Positions 6,417-15,800 of a DNA stretch of 22,105 nucleotides are shown piece after piece. The notes beneath the pieces are model-generated. The model was not told the origin of the DNA. It saw only the letters and a program-made list of their open reading frames with translations, and searched no databases. Origin of the DNA: an uncultured Oscillospiraceae bacterium (GTDB taxonomy: Bacteria; Bacillota; Clostridia; Oscillospirales; Oscillospiraceae); the NCBI GenBank assembly GCA_905233785.1, contig CAJOCV010000027.1:1-22105 (forward strand), given 5' to 3'. A program made the translations under genes and the position numbers. How positions within the stretch are numbered: position 1 is the stretch's first letter; each line of letters opens with the position of its first letter.

Positions 6417-6501
6417 AAAATCGGTGACTGCAATGACGGCGCTGACAGTTTTCGGGGAACTCCCCAGAACTGTCGGCGCCGTCATTGCAGTCACCGGTTT
6501 T
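6417..6501. repeat. Exceptionally long hairpin (34-bp stem) between convergent genes
   Basis: Bases 6417-6450 pair with 6468-6501 over 34 positions, with only two non-Watson-Crick pairs (6421/6497 and 6443/6475). Both are U-G in a plus-strand RNA and would be A-C in a minus-strand RNA. The loop contains a second palindrome, GGGGAACTCCCC. It may terminate the plus-strand PIN-like gene and the minus-strand permease-GGDEF gene, but the stem is far longer than a normal terminator. A MITE or structured RNA is an alternative. The flanks 6343-6416 and 6502-6644 show nothing else. Confidence 0.85.
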
Positions 6502-6644
6502 GGAAAAGGCGGCGGAATCATACGCTTCTTCCATCAGGCGCAGGGAAGAATTTCCGAGGCGGATTCGAAAGATTAATAGCGGTCTATGGAAGAATCGTAT
6601 CGCAAGAAAGAAATGCCCTCTGCCGCCCGGACAGCGCTGAGCGC

Positions 6645-8861
6645 TTAATGCAGACCCATTTCGGCATACATCCGCTTTTTCTGGTCGTACATGGCGCGAT
6701 CCGCCTTTTCAAAGACGGACAGCAGGGAGCTATGCTCGCCCGCCTGATATACGGCCATACCCACGGCGACAGACTCAACGACGCGCTTGCTCGTTACGCG
6801 GTAGGCGGAAATTTCCGCCAGCAGCTCGTTGCGATGCTCGTAATCCTCGCCGAAGAGGAGCACCACAAATTCGTCCCCGCCGTAGCGGAACACAGGGCTG
6901 TGAGAGAATACGTGGCAGATGCGGGCGCAGGCGCGCCGGATACATTCATCACCCTCCTTGTGGCCGAGGGAGTCGTTAATCAGCTTGAGATTGTTGATGT
7001 CACAGACCACGACCGCAAAGGGCTTGATCTCTCCGGTGTCGATCTGGTTGTTGACCTTCTCCTCCCACTGAAGGTAGGCATGTTTGTTTTTTACGCCGGT
7101 CAGAGAATCTGTCAGGCCGATGCGTTTTGCATTGCCCAGCTCCCGCTCCAGCGCCTTCTCATGCTCCTTGGCGGTGCGGTAGTTGTTCAGCATGAGGCCG
7201 ACCGCCACCATGACGAGCAGATAGGAGCCCAGCGTCCCTCTGGCGTTGGCAAATTCGATCTTCTGCGCAAGCGAGGAGAGAAACTCACGGGCCTCCGTTT
7301 CGGAGACGATCCCGTCGGCATAGCACTGGCGGAAGTAATGCAGGATGCTCAGCATGGATTCATTGGTGATCTTCTGGGTTTCACGGGTGACCCACATCAT
7401 CACGGTCATCAGCATCAGAAGCAGCAGGACGATCCAGGTAATGAGAGAGTGGCCGTAGCGGTTGCTGGAGTCATGCAGCAGTACGAAGCGAAAGGCGAGG
7501 AGGCCGAGCAGCGACCAGGCAGCAAAAAGCAGATAGGATTCACCCGCCATCGCTTCGAAGGACATGAGCTTTGGCGCGAGCAGGAATACCGCAAAGCCCG
7601 CCATCAGCGCAACGCCGATGGCGCCGGTCACCCTTTCGACGATCCTGTCCAGCCTCCTGGCGTCCTGATAGACGAATTCGGACTGAAAGCCATAAATCAC
7701 CGTGGCGCCGAGCGTGGTCACATCCACGATCCAGCCGATGGCCGTTCTGCCGAGAAACGGAATCAGACAGGAGACGCCGACCGCGACCGCGATTGCATAG
7801 CCGGGGTTGCCGTGCCGGTTGAGAGAGCCCAGTCGTCCCGTCCAGCTGTGGTCGCGCCCAAAGGCGTAGAGCAGGCGGCTGATGGCGGTCAGGTTGCCGA
7901 TCAGACTCGTCAGAACGACGGACAGCAGAGCCAGAATCAGAAGGGAGACGCCGGAACTTCCCAGGTAATGGGAGGCCGCGTAGAAGGCGGGGATAGATTC
8001 CAGCCCGCTGCAATTGTCCATATCCCGGATATAGGAGAGCCAGGAGTCATAGCGCGCGGGATAGGCGGAGACCGACAGCAGGGACATAAGGATATAAAAC
8101 CCGGTGGTCATCAGGATCGAAAAGAGCATCACGCCTCGGATCTTCTTCACGGGAAAGGCAAATTCCTCGGAAAAATGCGCAACATTCTCAAAGCCGATAA
8201 AGGCCCAGGGCGAGATTACAGCGATGCGCACGATCTGGCTGATGGCGCTCTTGTCGGGGATGTAGGCGGGGGCGTAGGAGTAGCTGCCGCGATGACCGAG
8301 GATGCCGGCTGCGGCGCAGACCGTCACGCTGCCGATAAAAACGAGCGCCATGACGATCATCAGCATGTGGGGGAGCCGGCGGCTTCGCGCACACAGGAAT
8401 CCGATCAGCACAATGGCCGCGACGGACAGAAGAACCTCGCCCCAGTATACGTCGTAGCCAAACACCGTATAGCAGTAGCCAAACTGAAAAATAGAGCCCA
8501 GAAAGCGCCGCGCGAAGAGCGGGAGAGAGGTGATGTTCGCCCACAGCACCGCGAGGTAGGTAAGCAACAGCAGCCACGCGATCAGAAAGCCCGCGTCGTA
8601 GCCGAGCACCAGCTTCCCGTAGGAGTAGATGCCGCCCGCGTCAGGGCAGCGATCCATCATAAAGCAGAGATTGTGATTGATAACGAGGATCACCGCCATT
8701 CCCAGGAGCAGCCCCAGAATGGTGCCGAAGATTCCCGCCTGTGTGAGATAGGTGTTGCAGGTGACGACAAAGGAACCCCAGCCAATGCTGGTTCCGATTG
8801 AAAACGCCCATGTGCCGAGTCTGGAGAAATACGGCGTCAGTTTTCTGCCGGATTCATTCAT
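6645..8861 (-). CDS. Amino-acid permease-like membrane domain fused to a GGDEF diguanylate cyclase
   Basis: This product of about 738 residues begins with an APC-superfamily permease region. GTWAFSIGTSIGWGSFVV gives the glycine-rich helix-1 motif, and DAGGIYSYGKLVLGYDAGF, SPWAFIGFENVAHFSEEF and ISRLLYAFGRD follow, with about a dozen membrane helices. After further membrane segments and a helical linker (AKEHEKALERELGNAKRIG) comes the cyclase: DSLTGVKNKHAYLQ, VCDINNLKLINDSLGHKEGD and an intact RYGGDEF near residue 659. No RxxD inhibitory site precedes GGDEF. GGDEF domains make c-di-GMP from GTP; I infer that substrate binding or transport by the permease part controls this. ATG at 8861 is preferred because AAAGGGA lies 8 nt upstream; an ATG at 8879 is possible. 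It follows the hybrid kinase gene by 45 nt on the same strand, so the two probably form an operon. Confidence 0.9.
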   Translation of the reverse strand: MNESGRKLTPYFSRLGTWAFSIGTSIGWGSFVVTCNTYLTQAGIFGTILGLLLGMAVILVINHNLCFMMDRCPDAGGIYSYGKLVLGYDAGFLIAWLLLLTYLAVLWANITSLPLFARRFLGSIFQFGYCYTVFGYDVYWGEVLLSVAAIVLIGFLCARSRRLPHMLMIVMALVFIGSVTVCAAAGILGHRGSYSYAPAYIPDKSAISQIVRIAVISPWAFIGFENVAHFSEEFAFPVKKIRGVMLFSILMTTGFYILMSLLSVSAYPARYDSWLSYIRDMDNCSGLESIPAFYAASHYLGSSGVSLLILALLSVVLTSLIGNLTAISRLLYAFGRDHSWTGRLGSLNRHGNPGYAIAVAVGVSCLIPFLGRTAIGWIVDVTTLGATVIYGFQSEFVYQDARRLDRIVERVTGAIGVALMAGFAVFLLAPKLMSFEAMAGESYLLFAAWSLLGLLAFRFVLLHDSSNRYGHSLITWIVLLLLMLMTVMMWVTRETQKITNESMLSILHYFRQCYADGIVSETEAREFLSSLAQKIEFANARGTLGSYLLVMVAVGLMLNNYRTAKEHEKALERELGNAKRIGLTDSLTGVKNKHAYLQWEEKVNNQIDTGEIKPFAVVVCDINNLKLINDSLGHKEGDECIRRACARICHVFSHSPVFRYGGDEFVVLLFGEDYEHRNELLAEISAYRVTSKRVVESVAVGMAVYQAGEHSSLLSVFEKADRAMYDQKKRMYAEMGLH

Positions 8862-8906
8862 TTCAATCATCCCTTTCATGAACCGCCGGTCATGAACCGT
8901 CGGCCA

Positions 8907-11900
8907 TTATTTTACGAGTGTTTCCAGCGTTTCAAAAAGTGCGTCCATCTCCACGGGCTTGGAGAGGTGGGCGTTGAGCCCGGCCAGCATACTGCGCTGA
9001 ACGTCCTCGTCGAAGGCGTTGGCGGTCAGTGCAATGATGGGGATGCTCTTGGCATCCGGGCGATCCATCGCGCGAATCACCCGCGTAGCCTCCAGACCAT
9101 CCATCACCGGCATACGCATATCCATCAGAATGGCGTCATAGTAACCTGCCGGGTGAGAGGAGAAGCGCTCCACCGCGATCTGCCCGTTTTCGGCGATGTC
9201 AGCCTCCACATCCCGCGTAGAAAGCAGCATTACCATGATCTCCGCGTTGATGTCCACATCTTCGGCCAGCAGGACACGGCGCCCCTCCAGCTTTGCGCAG
9301 TGGCTGCCGACTGCCGCGGCTCTTTTTTTATAGGCCTCCTGGAATTCGTCGAGCACACTGTGCGCGAAGAGAGGCTTGGCGACAAAGCTGTCCACGCCCG
9401 CCTGCGTGGCCTCGTCCACAATATCGTCCCAATTGTAGGAGGTGAGGATGATGACGGGCGATTCGCTGCCCAGGGCGCGAATCTGCCGCGTGGTTTCCAA
9501 ACCGTCCATCTCCGGCATCCGCCAGTCAACAAGGATCAGATCGTATTCTGCGCGCCTTGCGTGGTGCAGGCGCACCTTTTCCAGCGCCTCCTGTCCGGAG
9601 GAAGCGAGCTCGCACTTCACGCCGATCTGACTGAGGACGATCTGCGCGTGCTCCAGCGCAACGCTGTCGTTGTCGATGACCAGCACCTGCATATTGTGAG
9701 GGTTTAAGGCGTTTGCCAACATTTTGTCCGTTGCGCGGCTGGATTCGCCCAGCGATACCGTGACGGTAAAGGTTGTGCCTTTGCCCTGCTCGCTTTCCAC
9801 CGCGATGTTGCCGTTCATCATCTCCACCAGACTCTTCGTGATCGGCATCCCGAGACCGGTGCTGCCATAGCGGTTGGTTGCGGAAGAGTCCTCCTGCGTA
9901 AAGACCTCGAAGAGCCGCGGCAGGAAGTCCTTGCTCATGCCGATGCCGGTATCCTGCATGGTGAGCTTGAGCGTGGCCCTGTGGTCATAACGCGGCCCCT
10001 CTTCGATCAGAAAGCTCACCCGCCCGCCCTCGGGCGTAAACTTCACGGCATTGCCGAGAATGTTGATGATGATCTGCCGAAGCTTCATGCCGTCGCCGAT
10101 ATAATAGTCGTCGATCCTGCCGATCGTTCGGCATTCGTAGCTCAGCCCCTTGTCCCGGCACTGGCCGCCGATGATGGTATTGACCTGCTCCAGCCCCTTG
10201 GCAAAGTTGAATTCCTCCTGCTTGAGCGTGAGCCTGCCGGATTCGATGCGGCTCATGTCCAGGATGTCATTGATGATGCTCAAAAGGTGCTGAGCGGATT
10301 CGCCGATCTTTCGCAGATAGTCCCGGATCTTCTCCGGCACATCCGGTTCATTGAGGGCAATGTTCTTCAGGCCGATGATTGCGTTCATCGGAGTACGCAA
10401 CTCGTGACTCATGTTGGAGAGAAAGGCGGTTTTGGCCTTGCTGGCCTGCTCGGCCTCGCTCAGCGCTTCGCGCAGGGCGCGGCTTTGCGCCATGGACTGG
10501 CGCATCTCTGCGTCGATGACCGTAAAGCCAACGCCCACCGCATGTACGATGTGATCGTCGCGGTCGCTGGGGTGGCGGACGCCGGCCATGCGCAGCATCT
10601 CATAGTATTCTTTGCCCTCCCGCCGCACCAGATAGCGGTAGGCAATGATGTTCTCCGTCGCGAGGGACTGCCGGATCGTGGCCGGGTCGATAAAGTGCAG
10701 GAAGCCCTCCTGATAGTCAGGATTCACATGCTCCTCGCAGTATTTGCGGAAGCGGGCATGGAAGGGAAAATGCATCCCCTCGTACGCAAGATCCGGGTCG
10801 CTGGGGTCTGTGCGATAGCATACCGCATCGTCGGTGTCCAAATCCACATGGTACACGGCCCGATAGTCAGAGGCCATGGCGGTAATCATGCTGTCCTGCT
10901 CCTTGCGGTGCTTTTCCTGCTCCAGCAAGCGCTCCTGCAAAGCCAGGCGCTCCTCCAGCTCCTGCTGCTTTGCCTGACTGGCGGCCTCGGCGGTCTTGAT
11001 GCGGGTCATTTCCGTCACGTCCACGCACATACCCAGCAGACACAGCCGCCCGTTGGCGTCGGTGAAGGTTGTCTTGGTGGTCTGGAGGTTTCTTGGGTTC
11101 CCTTTGGCGTCAGGTACGTCCTCGAAGAAAATATACGGCTCGCTCATGCTGAGAGTCTTCTGATCGTCCTGCACAAAATGCTGCGCTGTCACGGGATCGA
11201 AGATCTCAAAATCGGTCAGCCCGACCACGCCCTCGGGCGAAGCCTTGTGGGCGTAATCGGCGAAGGCCTGGTTGCAGGCAAGGTATACGCCGGTTTTCGC
11301 GTCCTTCGAAAAGCTCATGGCGGGCATGTTGGTGAGCAGGGAGGAGGCGGAGCCCATCAGCTTGGCCAGCTTCTCGGCGGACTGTATCTCTTCAATCAGG
11401 CGGCGGTTTTCCTCCTTTGCCCTGCGCGCGTCCTCCAGCGCCTTGCGCATAGCGCGGCCTGCGCGAACCTCGGCGTCCACATCCTTAAAGCCCATCGTGA
11501 CGCCGATCTTCCCCTCCGGCATATAGACCTTGCCGAAATCAATGCGGTAGTGCCGGGAGCCGCCCGCCAGCGCCCGCACGAAGTTCACCGAGAACTGATT
11601 GCGTGTTTTGAATTGCTCCAGAATATAAGGAAGAGAGATTTCACGCTGCATTCGCTCCTGATCCTCGGGAGCCACCATCGTGGCGACATACTCTGTCTTG
11701 GTATCGGTATAGCGAGCGTGGCTCAGCGCGTTGTGGATGGCCTGCTCGTGTACCACGTCATGATCCGAGTGGAAAAGGGAGCATTCCTCCGTCTCCACAT
11801 CATTGATAAGCCAAACGGTGTTGTAGGTGTTGGTGAGGGTGCTGATGACGGCGCTGCGAATCTCATTGCGCTTTTCACGCTTCCTGCGCTTATCGGTGAT

Positions 11901-12293
11901 GTCGGAAATGAACACGTAAAAGACGCCGCCGTAAGCCGCGGTCTCCGTATAGTGACCGTAATCGTCCACCCAGCGAAGCTGCCCGTCCTTCCGTAAAATG
12001 CGATACTCCAGGCAGTCCATCTTGTCCTTGCTGGAGCGGAGCTGTTCGATGATGGATTGGGAGACGGTCTCATAGTCTTCCGTGTGGAGCATGCCCCGGA
12101 AGGTATATCCGGTCAGCGCCTTGAATTCCTCCAGATTCTTACAGCCGAAAATATCAAAGACAGCCTGATTTGCGTACAGCAATTCCTCCGGCTGTTCCGC
12201 TTTATAAATAAAGAAGCCACCGGGCATATCCCGCCCAAGCTCTTCGATTATGGGGATGGTTTCCGGGCTGAGCTGCAGCCGACTGCCGAACAT
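8907..12293 (-). CDS. Soluble multi-PAS hybrid histidine kinase with two receiver domains
   Basis: The 1,128-residue protein has no membrane segment. It starts with a PAS/PAC unit (LLYANQAVFDIFG ... WVDDYGHYTETAAYGG). A second PAS-like unit follows, a third (VYLACNQAFADYAHK ... FTDANGRLCLLGMCVDVTE) and a fourth sensor-like unit after a coiled coil. The HisKA box FLSNMSHELRTPMNAIIG has its phospho-acceptor at His630. The ATPase domain shows the N box NILGNAVKFTPEGG, DTGIGMS, and YGSTGLGMPITKSLVE. Two receivers follow, with Asp923 in LVDWRMPEMDG and Asp1058 in LMDMRMPVMDG; no Hpt domain is present. A ligand sensed in the cytoplasm by PAS domains would drive phosphotransfer. AAGGAGG sits 8 nt before the ATG. 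The permease-GGDEF gene follows, so kinase output may converge on c-di-GMP signalling. Confidence 0.93.
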   Translation of the reverse strand: MFGSRLQLSPETIPIIEELGRDMPGGFFIYKAEQPEELLYANQAVFDIFGCKNLEEFKALTGYTFRGMLHTEDYETVSQSIIEQLRSSKDKMDCLEYRILRKDGQLRWVDDYGHYTETAAYGGVFYVFISDITDKRRKREKRNEIRSAVISTLTNTYNTVWLINDVETEECSLFHSDHDVVHEQAIHNALSHARYTDTKTEYVATMVAPEDQERMQREISLPYILEQFKTRNQFSVNFVRALAGGSRHYRIDFGKVYMPEGKIGVTMGFKDVDAEVRAGRAMRKALEDARRAKEENRRLIEEIQSAEKLAKLMGSASSLLTNMPAMSFSKDAKTGVYLACNQAFADYAHKASPEGVVGLTDFEIFDPVTAQHFVQDDQKTLSMSEPYIFFEDVPDAKGNPRNLQTTKTTFTDANGRLCLLGMCVDVTEMTRIKTAEAASQAKQQELEERLALQERLLEQEKHRKEQDSMITAMASDYRAVYHVDLDTDDAVCYRTDPSDPDLAYEGMHFPFHARFRKYCEEHVNPDYQEGFLHFIDPATIRQSLATENIIAYRYLVRREGKEYYEMLRMAGVRHPSDRDDHIVHAVGVGFTVIDAEMRQSMAQSRALREALSEAEQASKAKTAFLSNMSHELRTPMNAIIGLKNIALNEPDVPEKIRDYLRKIGESAQHLLSIINDILDMSRIESGRLTLKQEEFNFAKGLEQVNTIIGGQCRDKGLSYECRTIGRIDDYYIGDGMKLRQIIINILGNAVKFTPEGGRVSFLIEEGPRYDHRATLKLTMQDTGIGMSKDFLPRLFEVFTQEDSSATNRYGSTGLGMPITKSLVEMMNGNIAVESEQGKGTTFTVTVSLGESSRATDKMLANALNPHNMQVLVIDNDSVALEHAQIVLSQIGVKCELASSGQEALEKVRLHHARRAEYDLILVDWRMPEMDGLETTRQIRALGSESPVIILTSYNWDDIVDEATQAGVDSFVAKPLFAHSVLDEFQEAYKKRAAAVGSHCAKLEGRRVLLAEDVDINAEIMVMLLSTRDVEADIAENGQIAVERFSSHPAGYYDAILMDMRMPVMDGLEATRVIRAMDRPDAKSIPIIALTANAFDEDVQRSMLAGLNAHLSKPVEMDALFETLETLVK

Positions 12294-12334
12294 CCGAGTA
12301 GCCTCCTTCGCGAATAGTCAGATTCTATTTTATT

Positions 12335-12363
12335 ATGATAACACAAGCTTCTGATTTTCACAA
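12335..12363 (-). promoter_or_regulatory. Promoter of the kinase/permease-GGDEF operon
   Basis: On the minus strand, TTGTGA (12363-12358), a 17-bp spacer and TATCAT (12340-12335), preceded by an extended TG element, place a start near 12328, about 35 nt before the kinase ATG. Confidence 0.55.
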
Positions 12364-12661
12364 CTGAAATTCAACAAAATCTGTAATTTGGGATGCGTCC
12401 TCCGAACACGAGTCTGCGGTAAACGCCGAATAAAAACTGCATGACGGCAGAGCCTCCGCCCGAGGCTGGGCGCGGATGCTTCCGCCTTCGTCGGATGAAG
12501 CGCTGACCGCCCGTCCGCGCGCGTCAAGTTCGGCGGCGCATCCGCGATTATGCATTATGTAAACAGTTTATTCAATATGCAAACGCGTCAGCCCGGGGAC
12601 AAGCGCCCTGTGAAAACGCAGCGAACAAATAGAGTGTAGATAACAGAAAAAACAATGGACA
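12364..12661. other. Divergent intergenic region without a recognisable gene
   Basis: A GC-rich core (about 12410-12545) with small hairpins such as AGCCTCCGCCCGAGGCT is flanked by AT-rich sequence. Short minus-strand frames here have no ribosome binding site or recognisable motif. It separates the minus-strand signalling operon from the plus-strand surface-protein operon. Confidence 0.5.
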
Positions 12662-12692
12662 TTTTGGGCGCGGTGTGTTATTGTTATAACAA
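12662..12692 (+). promoter_or_regulatory. Probable promoter with overlapping palindrome, upstream of the large surface protein gene
   Basis: TATAAC (12685-12690) with a preceding TG forms an extended -10; the -35 region is weak (TTTTGG or TTGGGC). The -10 lies within the perfect 12-bp palindrome TTGTTATAACAA (12681-12692), a possible repressor site. The start would be near 12698, leaving a leader of about 175 nt. Confidence 0.35.
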
Positions 12693-12699
12693 GATATTG

Positions 12700-12873
12700 G
12701 GGATATGTGGCTGTGTTCCCAGAATTACCGGATGGATTCTCCACGCGTCTGCAAACGGCGCAGACGGTGAGAGCGGCTCAAAATCGTGCCCTCCCAAAAG
12801 CCTGCCCTTCTCCGGAGGATGCCGGTTAAGGTAATAGATTTATTCATTTTAATGAAAGAAAGGAAGGAAGAGA
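12700..12873 (+). other. Long structured 5' leader of the surface protein gene
   Basis: If transcription starts near 12698, this leader contains the hairpin CGTCTGC/GCAGACG (about 12747-12767) and a CCGG...CCGG hairpin near 12816. It ends with the strong ribosome binding site AAGGAAGGA before the ATG at 12874. I could not match it to a known riboswitch class. Confidence 0.3.
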
Positions 12874-15800
12874 ATGAGCATGAAAAGAATGCTGGCGTTT
12901 GCTCTCGCACTCGCGCTGATTTTCTCGTTAGGGGCCCCGGCTTATGCGGCGGAGCTTCCCGAGGAGGAAGGCGCGGCGCAGGCGGAGCGGATTGCCGACA
13001 CGACTGAAGGTGCTCCAGCGGAGGGCTTGGAAAACGAGCCTCCCTCGAAGCTTTCGGAAGAGGGCGCCGAGGAGGCCGAGGATAAGCTTGAAGCTGAGGC
13101 TTGGGCTATGATCGAAGCCAAAGCCAGAGAAGCGATCTCCATCCGAAAGCCGGATGCGGAGCTTCAGGGGCGCAACGACAAGGCGATCGTTTACTACTCT
13201 GACGGCGACGGCTTTGAGTCCTACGCCAGCCTGGCGGCTGCGATCGCGGCGGTCGGCACACATGGGGAGTCCGAGGAAGAGGATGTGTTCCTTGGACCGC
13301 TTGTACAGCTTTCAAAGGACGTGAATGAGGATGTCGTCATTCCGGAGGGCAAGAATGTCGAGCTGAACCTGAACGGTCACACGCTGACCGTTCCCGGCGC
13401 GGAGGGACTGCAGGCCGCGGGCGGTACGCTTACGGTCAGCAACGGCACGCTGAATTCCGCGGCGGATGATTTTGTCTCTGCCAAGGGCGGCAGCATCGTG
13501 CTCGGCGCCAATCTGACGGTGATGGGCTCGAGCTCCGTGCTCTACGCTTATGACGGCGGCGTGATCACCCTTGCCGGGGCAAACGTGAGCAGCAACAACA
13601 CAAAGTACGCCGCGGCCTTTGTGACCGGCGCCAACTCCGCGATCGTGGTCGAGTCCGGCTCCTTGAGCCAGACCGGCGCCAACGTGGTCACGCTCAGCGT
13701 TGCCGACGGCGCCACGGCGGAGATCAAGGGCGGCACGGTCGGCAATGACGCATCGACCGTTATCGCCGCGAAGACCGGCGGCCTTGTCACCGTGAGCGGG
13801 GGCGAGGTTTCGACCACGGCGGACATGGTCGCGGGCTATGCCATCAGCGGCGGTAAGATCGTCGTCACCGGCGGCACGGTCAGCAGCGCCAACTGGTGCG
13901 CCCTGAGCGCCATCCGCTTCGGCCAGACTGCCAGCGGCAGCGTCGAAGTCAACGGCGGCGTTGTGACCAAGGCGGTCGGCGCTTATGAAGGGGAAGACTC
14001 TTATGTGAAGGTCACCGGCGGCGTCGTCGGCGACGCGGACGGCTGGGGCGTCTATGTCGCAGACGGCGCGCTTGCCGAAATCAGCGGCGGCGTCATCAAG
14101 GGCTATGTGAGCGTCGGCAGCGAGAGCAAGGGCAAGATCGGCATCACCGGCGGCGAGTTTACCAGAAAGCCCGACGAGGCATATCTTGCCAACAACAAGA
14201 TGTGCTCTGACGACGTAAACGAGAACGGCTACTATTATCTCCTGGACGCCGTATATGTCACCTTTGATCCCAACAACGGCGACGAGCCCTTCACCGTCAA
14301 GCTTGTCAAGGGCGCGACGGTTGACGAGCCGGAGGCTCCCGTCCGCGAGGGCTTCACCTTCAGCGCCTGGAGTCTGAACGGCAAAGCGTTTGATTTTGAG
14401 ACTCCCGTGGAGGACAATCTCACGCTCGTCGCGAAATGGGGCAATCAGCTTATCTTCATGAACGGCGAGGAGGTTTACCGGACGGAGCTGATCGAGGAGG
14501 GCAAGAACGGCTCGATCTACTATGTCTACGCCTCTGACCGTCTCGAGGGCTATACGGACGAAAACGGTGTGGTTCACACCTTTGTCGGCTGGGCGAGCAA
14601 GCCCGATGCGAGCTTTGCGGAGGTTGAATATCCCTGGAACGGAGTGGACGGGAACGGCAACCGCACCGTTGCCCAGACGACTGCCAGAACCGTGCCGATG
14701 AACGGCAGCGATGTCACGCTCTACGGCATTTTCGAGGTCAAGCACACCCTGACGATCGACCTCAACGGAGGCAGCGGCAATGTTGCCACTTCCTACTCGA
14801 GCAACGGCAACGTGGTCTCCTTCTCGCACAGCACCTATAAGAACACGCGCAGCGGCTATACGCTGCTCGGCTTCTCCACCGATCGGGATGCCGTCGAGCC
14901 TGAGATTCCGTACTTGAGCTCCGGCTACTACTGGATGCATCTGGACGCGGATACCACGCTTTACGCCGTCTGGCAGACCACCCCCTACACGATTACCTTC
15001 AAGGCCAACGGCGGCGAGGGCGATGTGCCGGAGGCGATCATCTACACCGCGGGGGACGGCAGCGTGACCCTGCCCGGCCAGGGCAGCCTGAGCAAGGAAG
15101 GCCGTGAGTTCCTCGGCTGGTACTTTGGCAGCAGCATTTCCGATCTGTCCGCGGGCAAGAGCCTGACGAGCACCCAGCTCAAGAACTTTTACGAGGCCGG
15201 CGCGGAATACCCGGTCAGCACCGGCAACAAGACCGCGCTCGCGGTATGGCGCAACGTCGGCGTCAAGGTCAGCTATGATCTCAACGGCGCTGTGACCTCT
15301 GCCGGCGTGGCGATGACCAAGAAAGACGCGCTTTACGACTATGGCAAGGCCTCCGTCAACCTCGGCACGAACGGCGCAAACTACGAGGGCAAGGCAAAGG
15401 GCTTTACCTATCCCAACAACAACAATTACACCGGCTTGACCGCGTGGTATGACGCGGCGCGCGATACCTTCTATGCCTCCAACAAAGCCTGGTACAAGCT
15501 TGACGCGAGCAATACCGCCGCGGAGGCGGACGGCAGCTACAGCCTTGCGCTGACGGCGGTATGGGGCTACACTCCCGTTACCTACCACCTTGGCGGGGAG
15601 TCTGTGGCGCGCGATTTCGTTGCCCGCGCGCAGACCGGCAATACGGCGGCCAATTGGGTTCTGAGCACGACGCCCGCCATCGCCCGTTCCGGCGAGGGGC
15701 TGAGCAGGGAAGGCTATGTGTTTGACGGCTGGGCGCTCGAAGAGGGCGGCGCGGCGGTCTATCAGCCCGGCGACGAGATCGCTGTGGTCAGCGGCATCGA

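Noticed and set aside
6384..8801. A plus-strand open frame of 805 codons opposite the permease-GGDEF gene
   Set aside because: His/Asp/Gly-rich composition without recognisable domains; the minus strand carries an unmistakable permease and GGDEF.
9981..11996. A plus-strand open frame of 671 codons opposite the hybrid kinase
   Set aside because: No domain or ribosome binding site; it shadows the kinase's conserved boxes.
12700..12873. Possible class I c-di-GMP riboswitch before the surface gene
   Set aside because: The conserved core strings (for example CGCAAAGCC and the GGGUUACCG-type end) are not present; only generic hairpins are seen.
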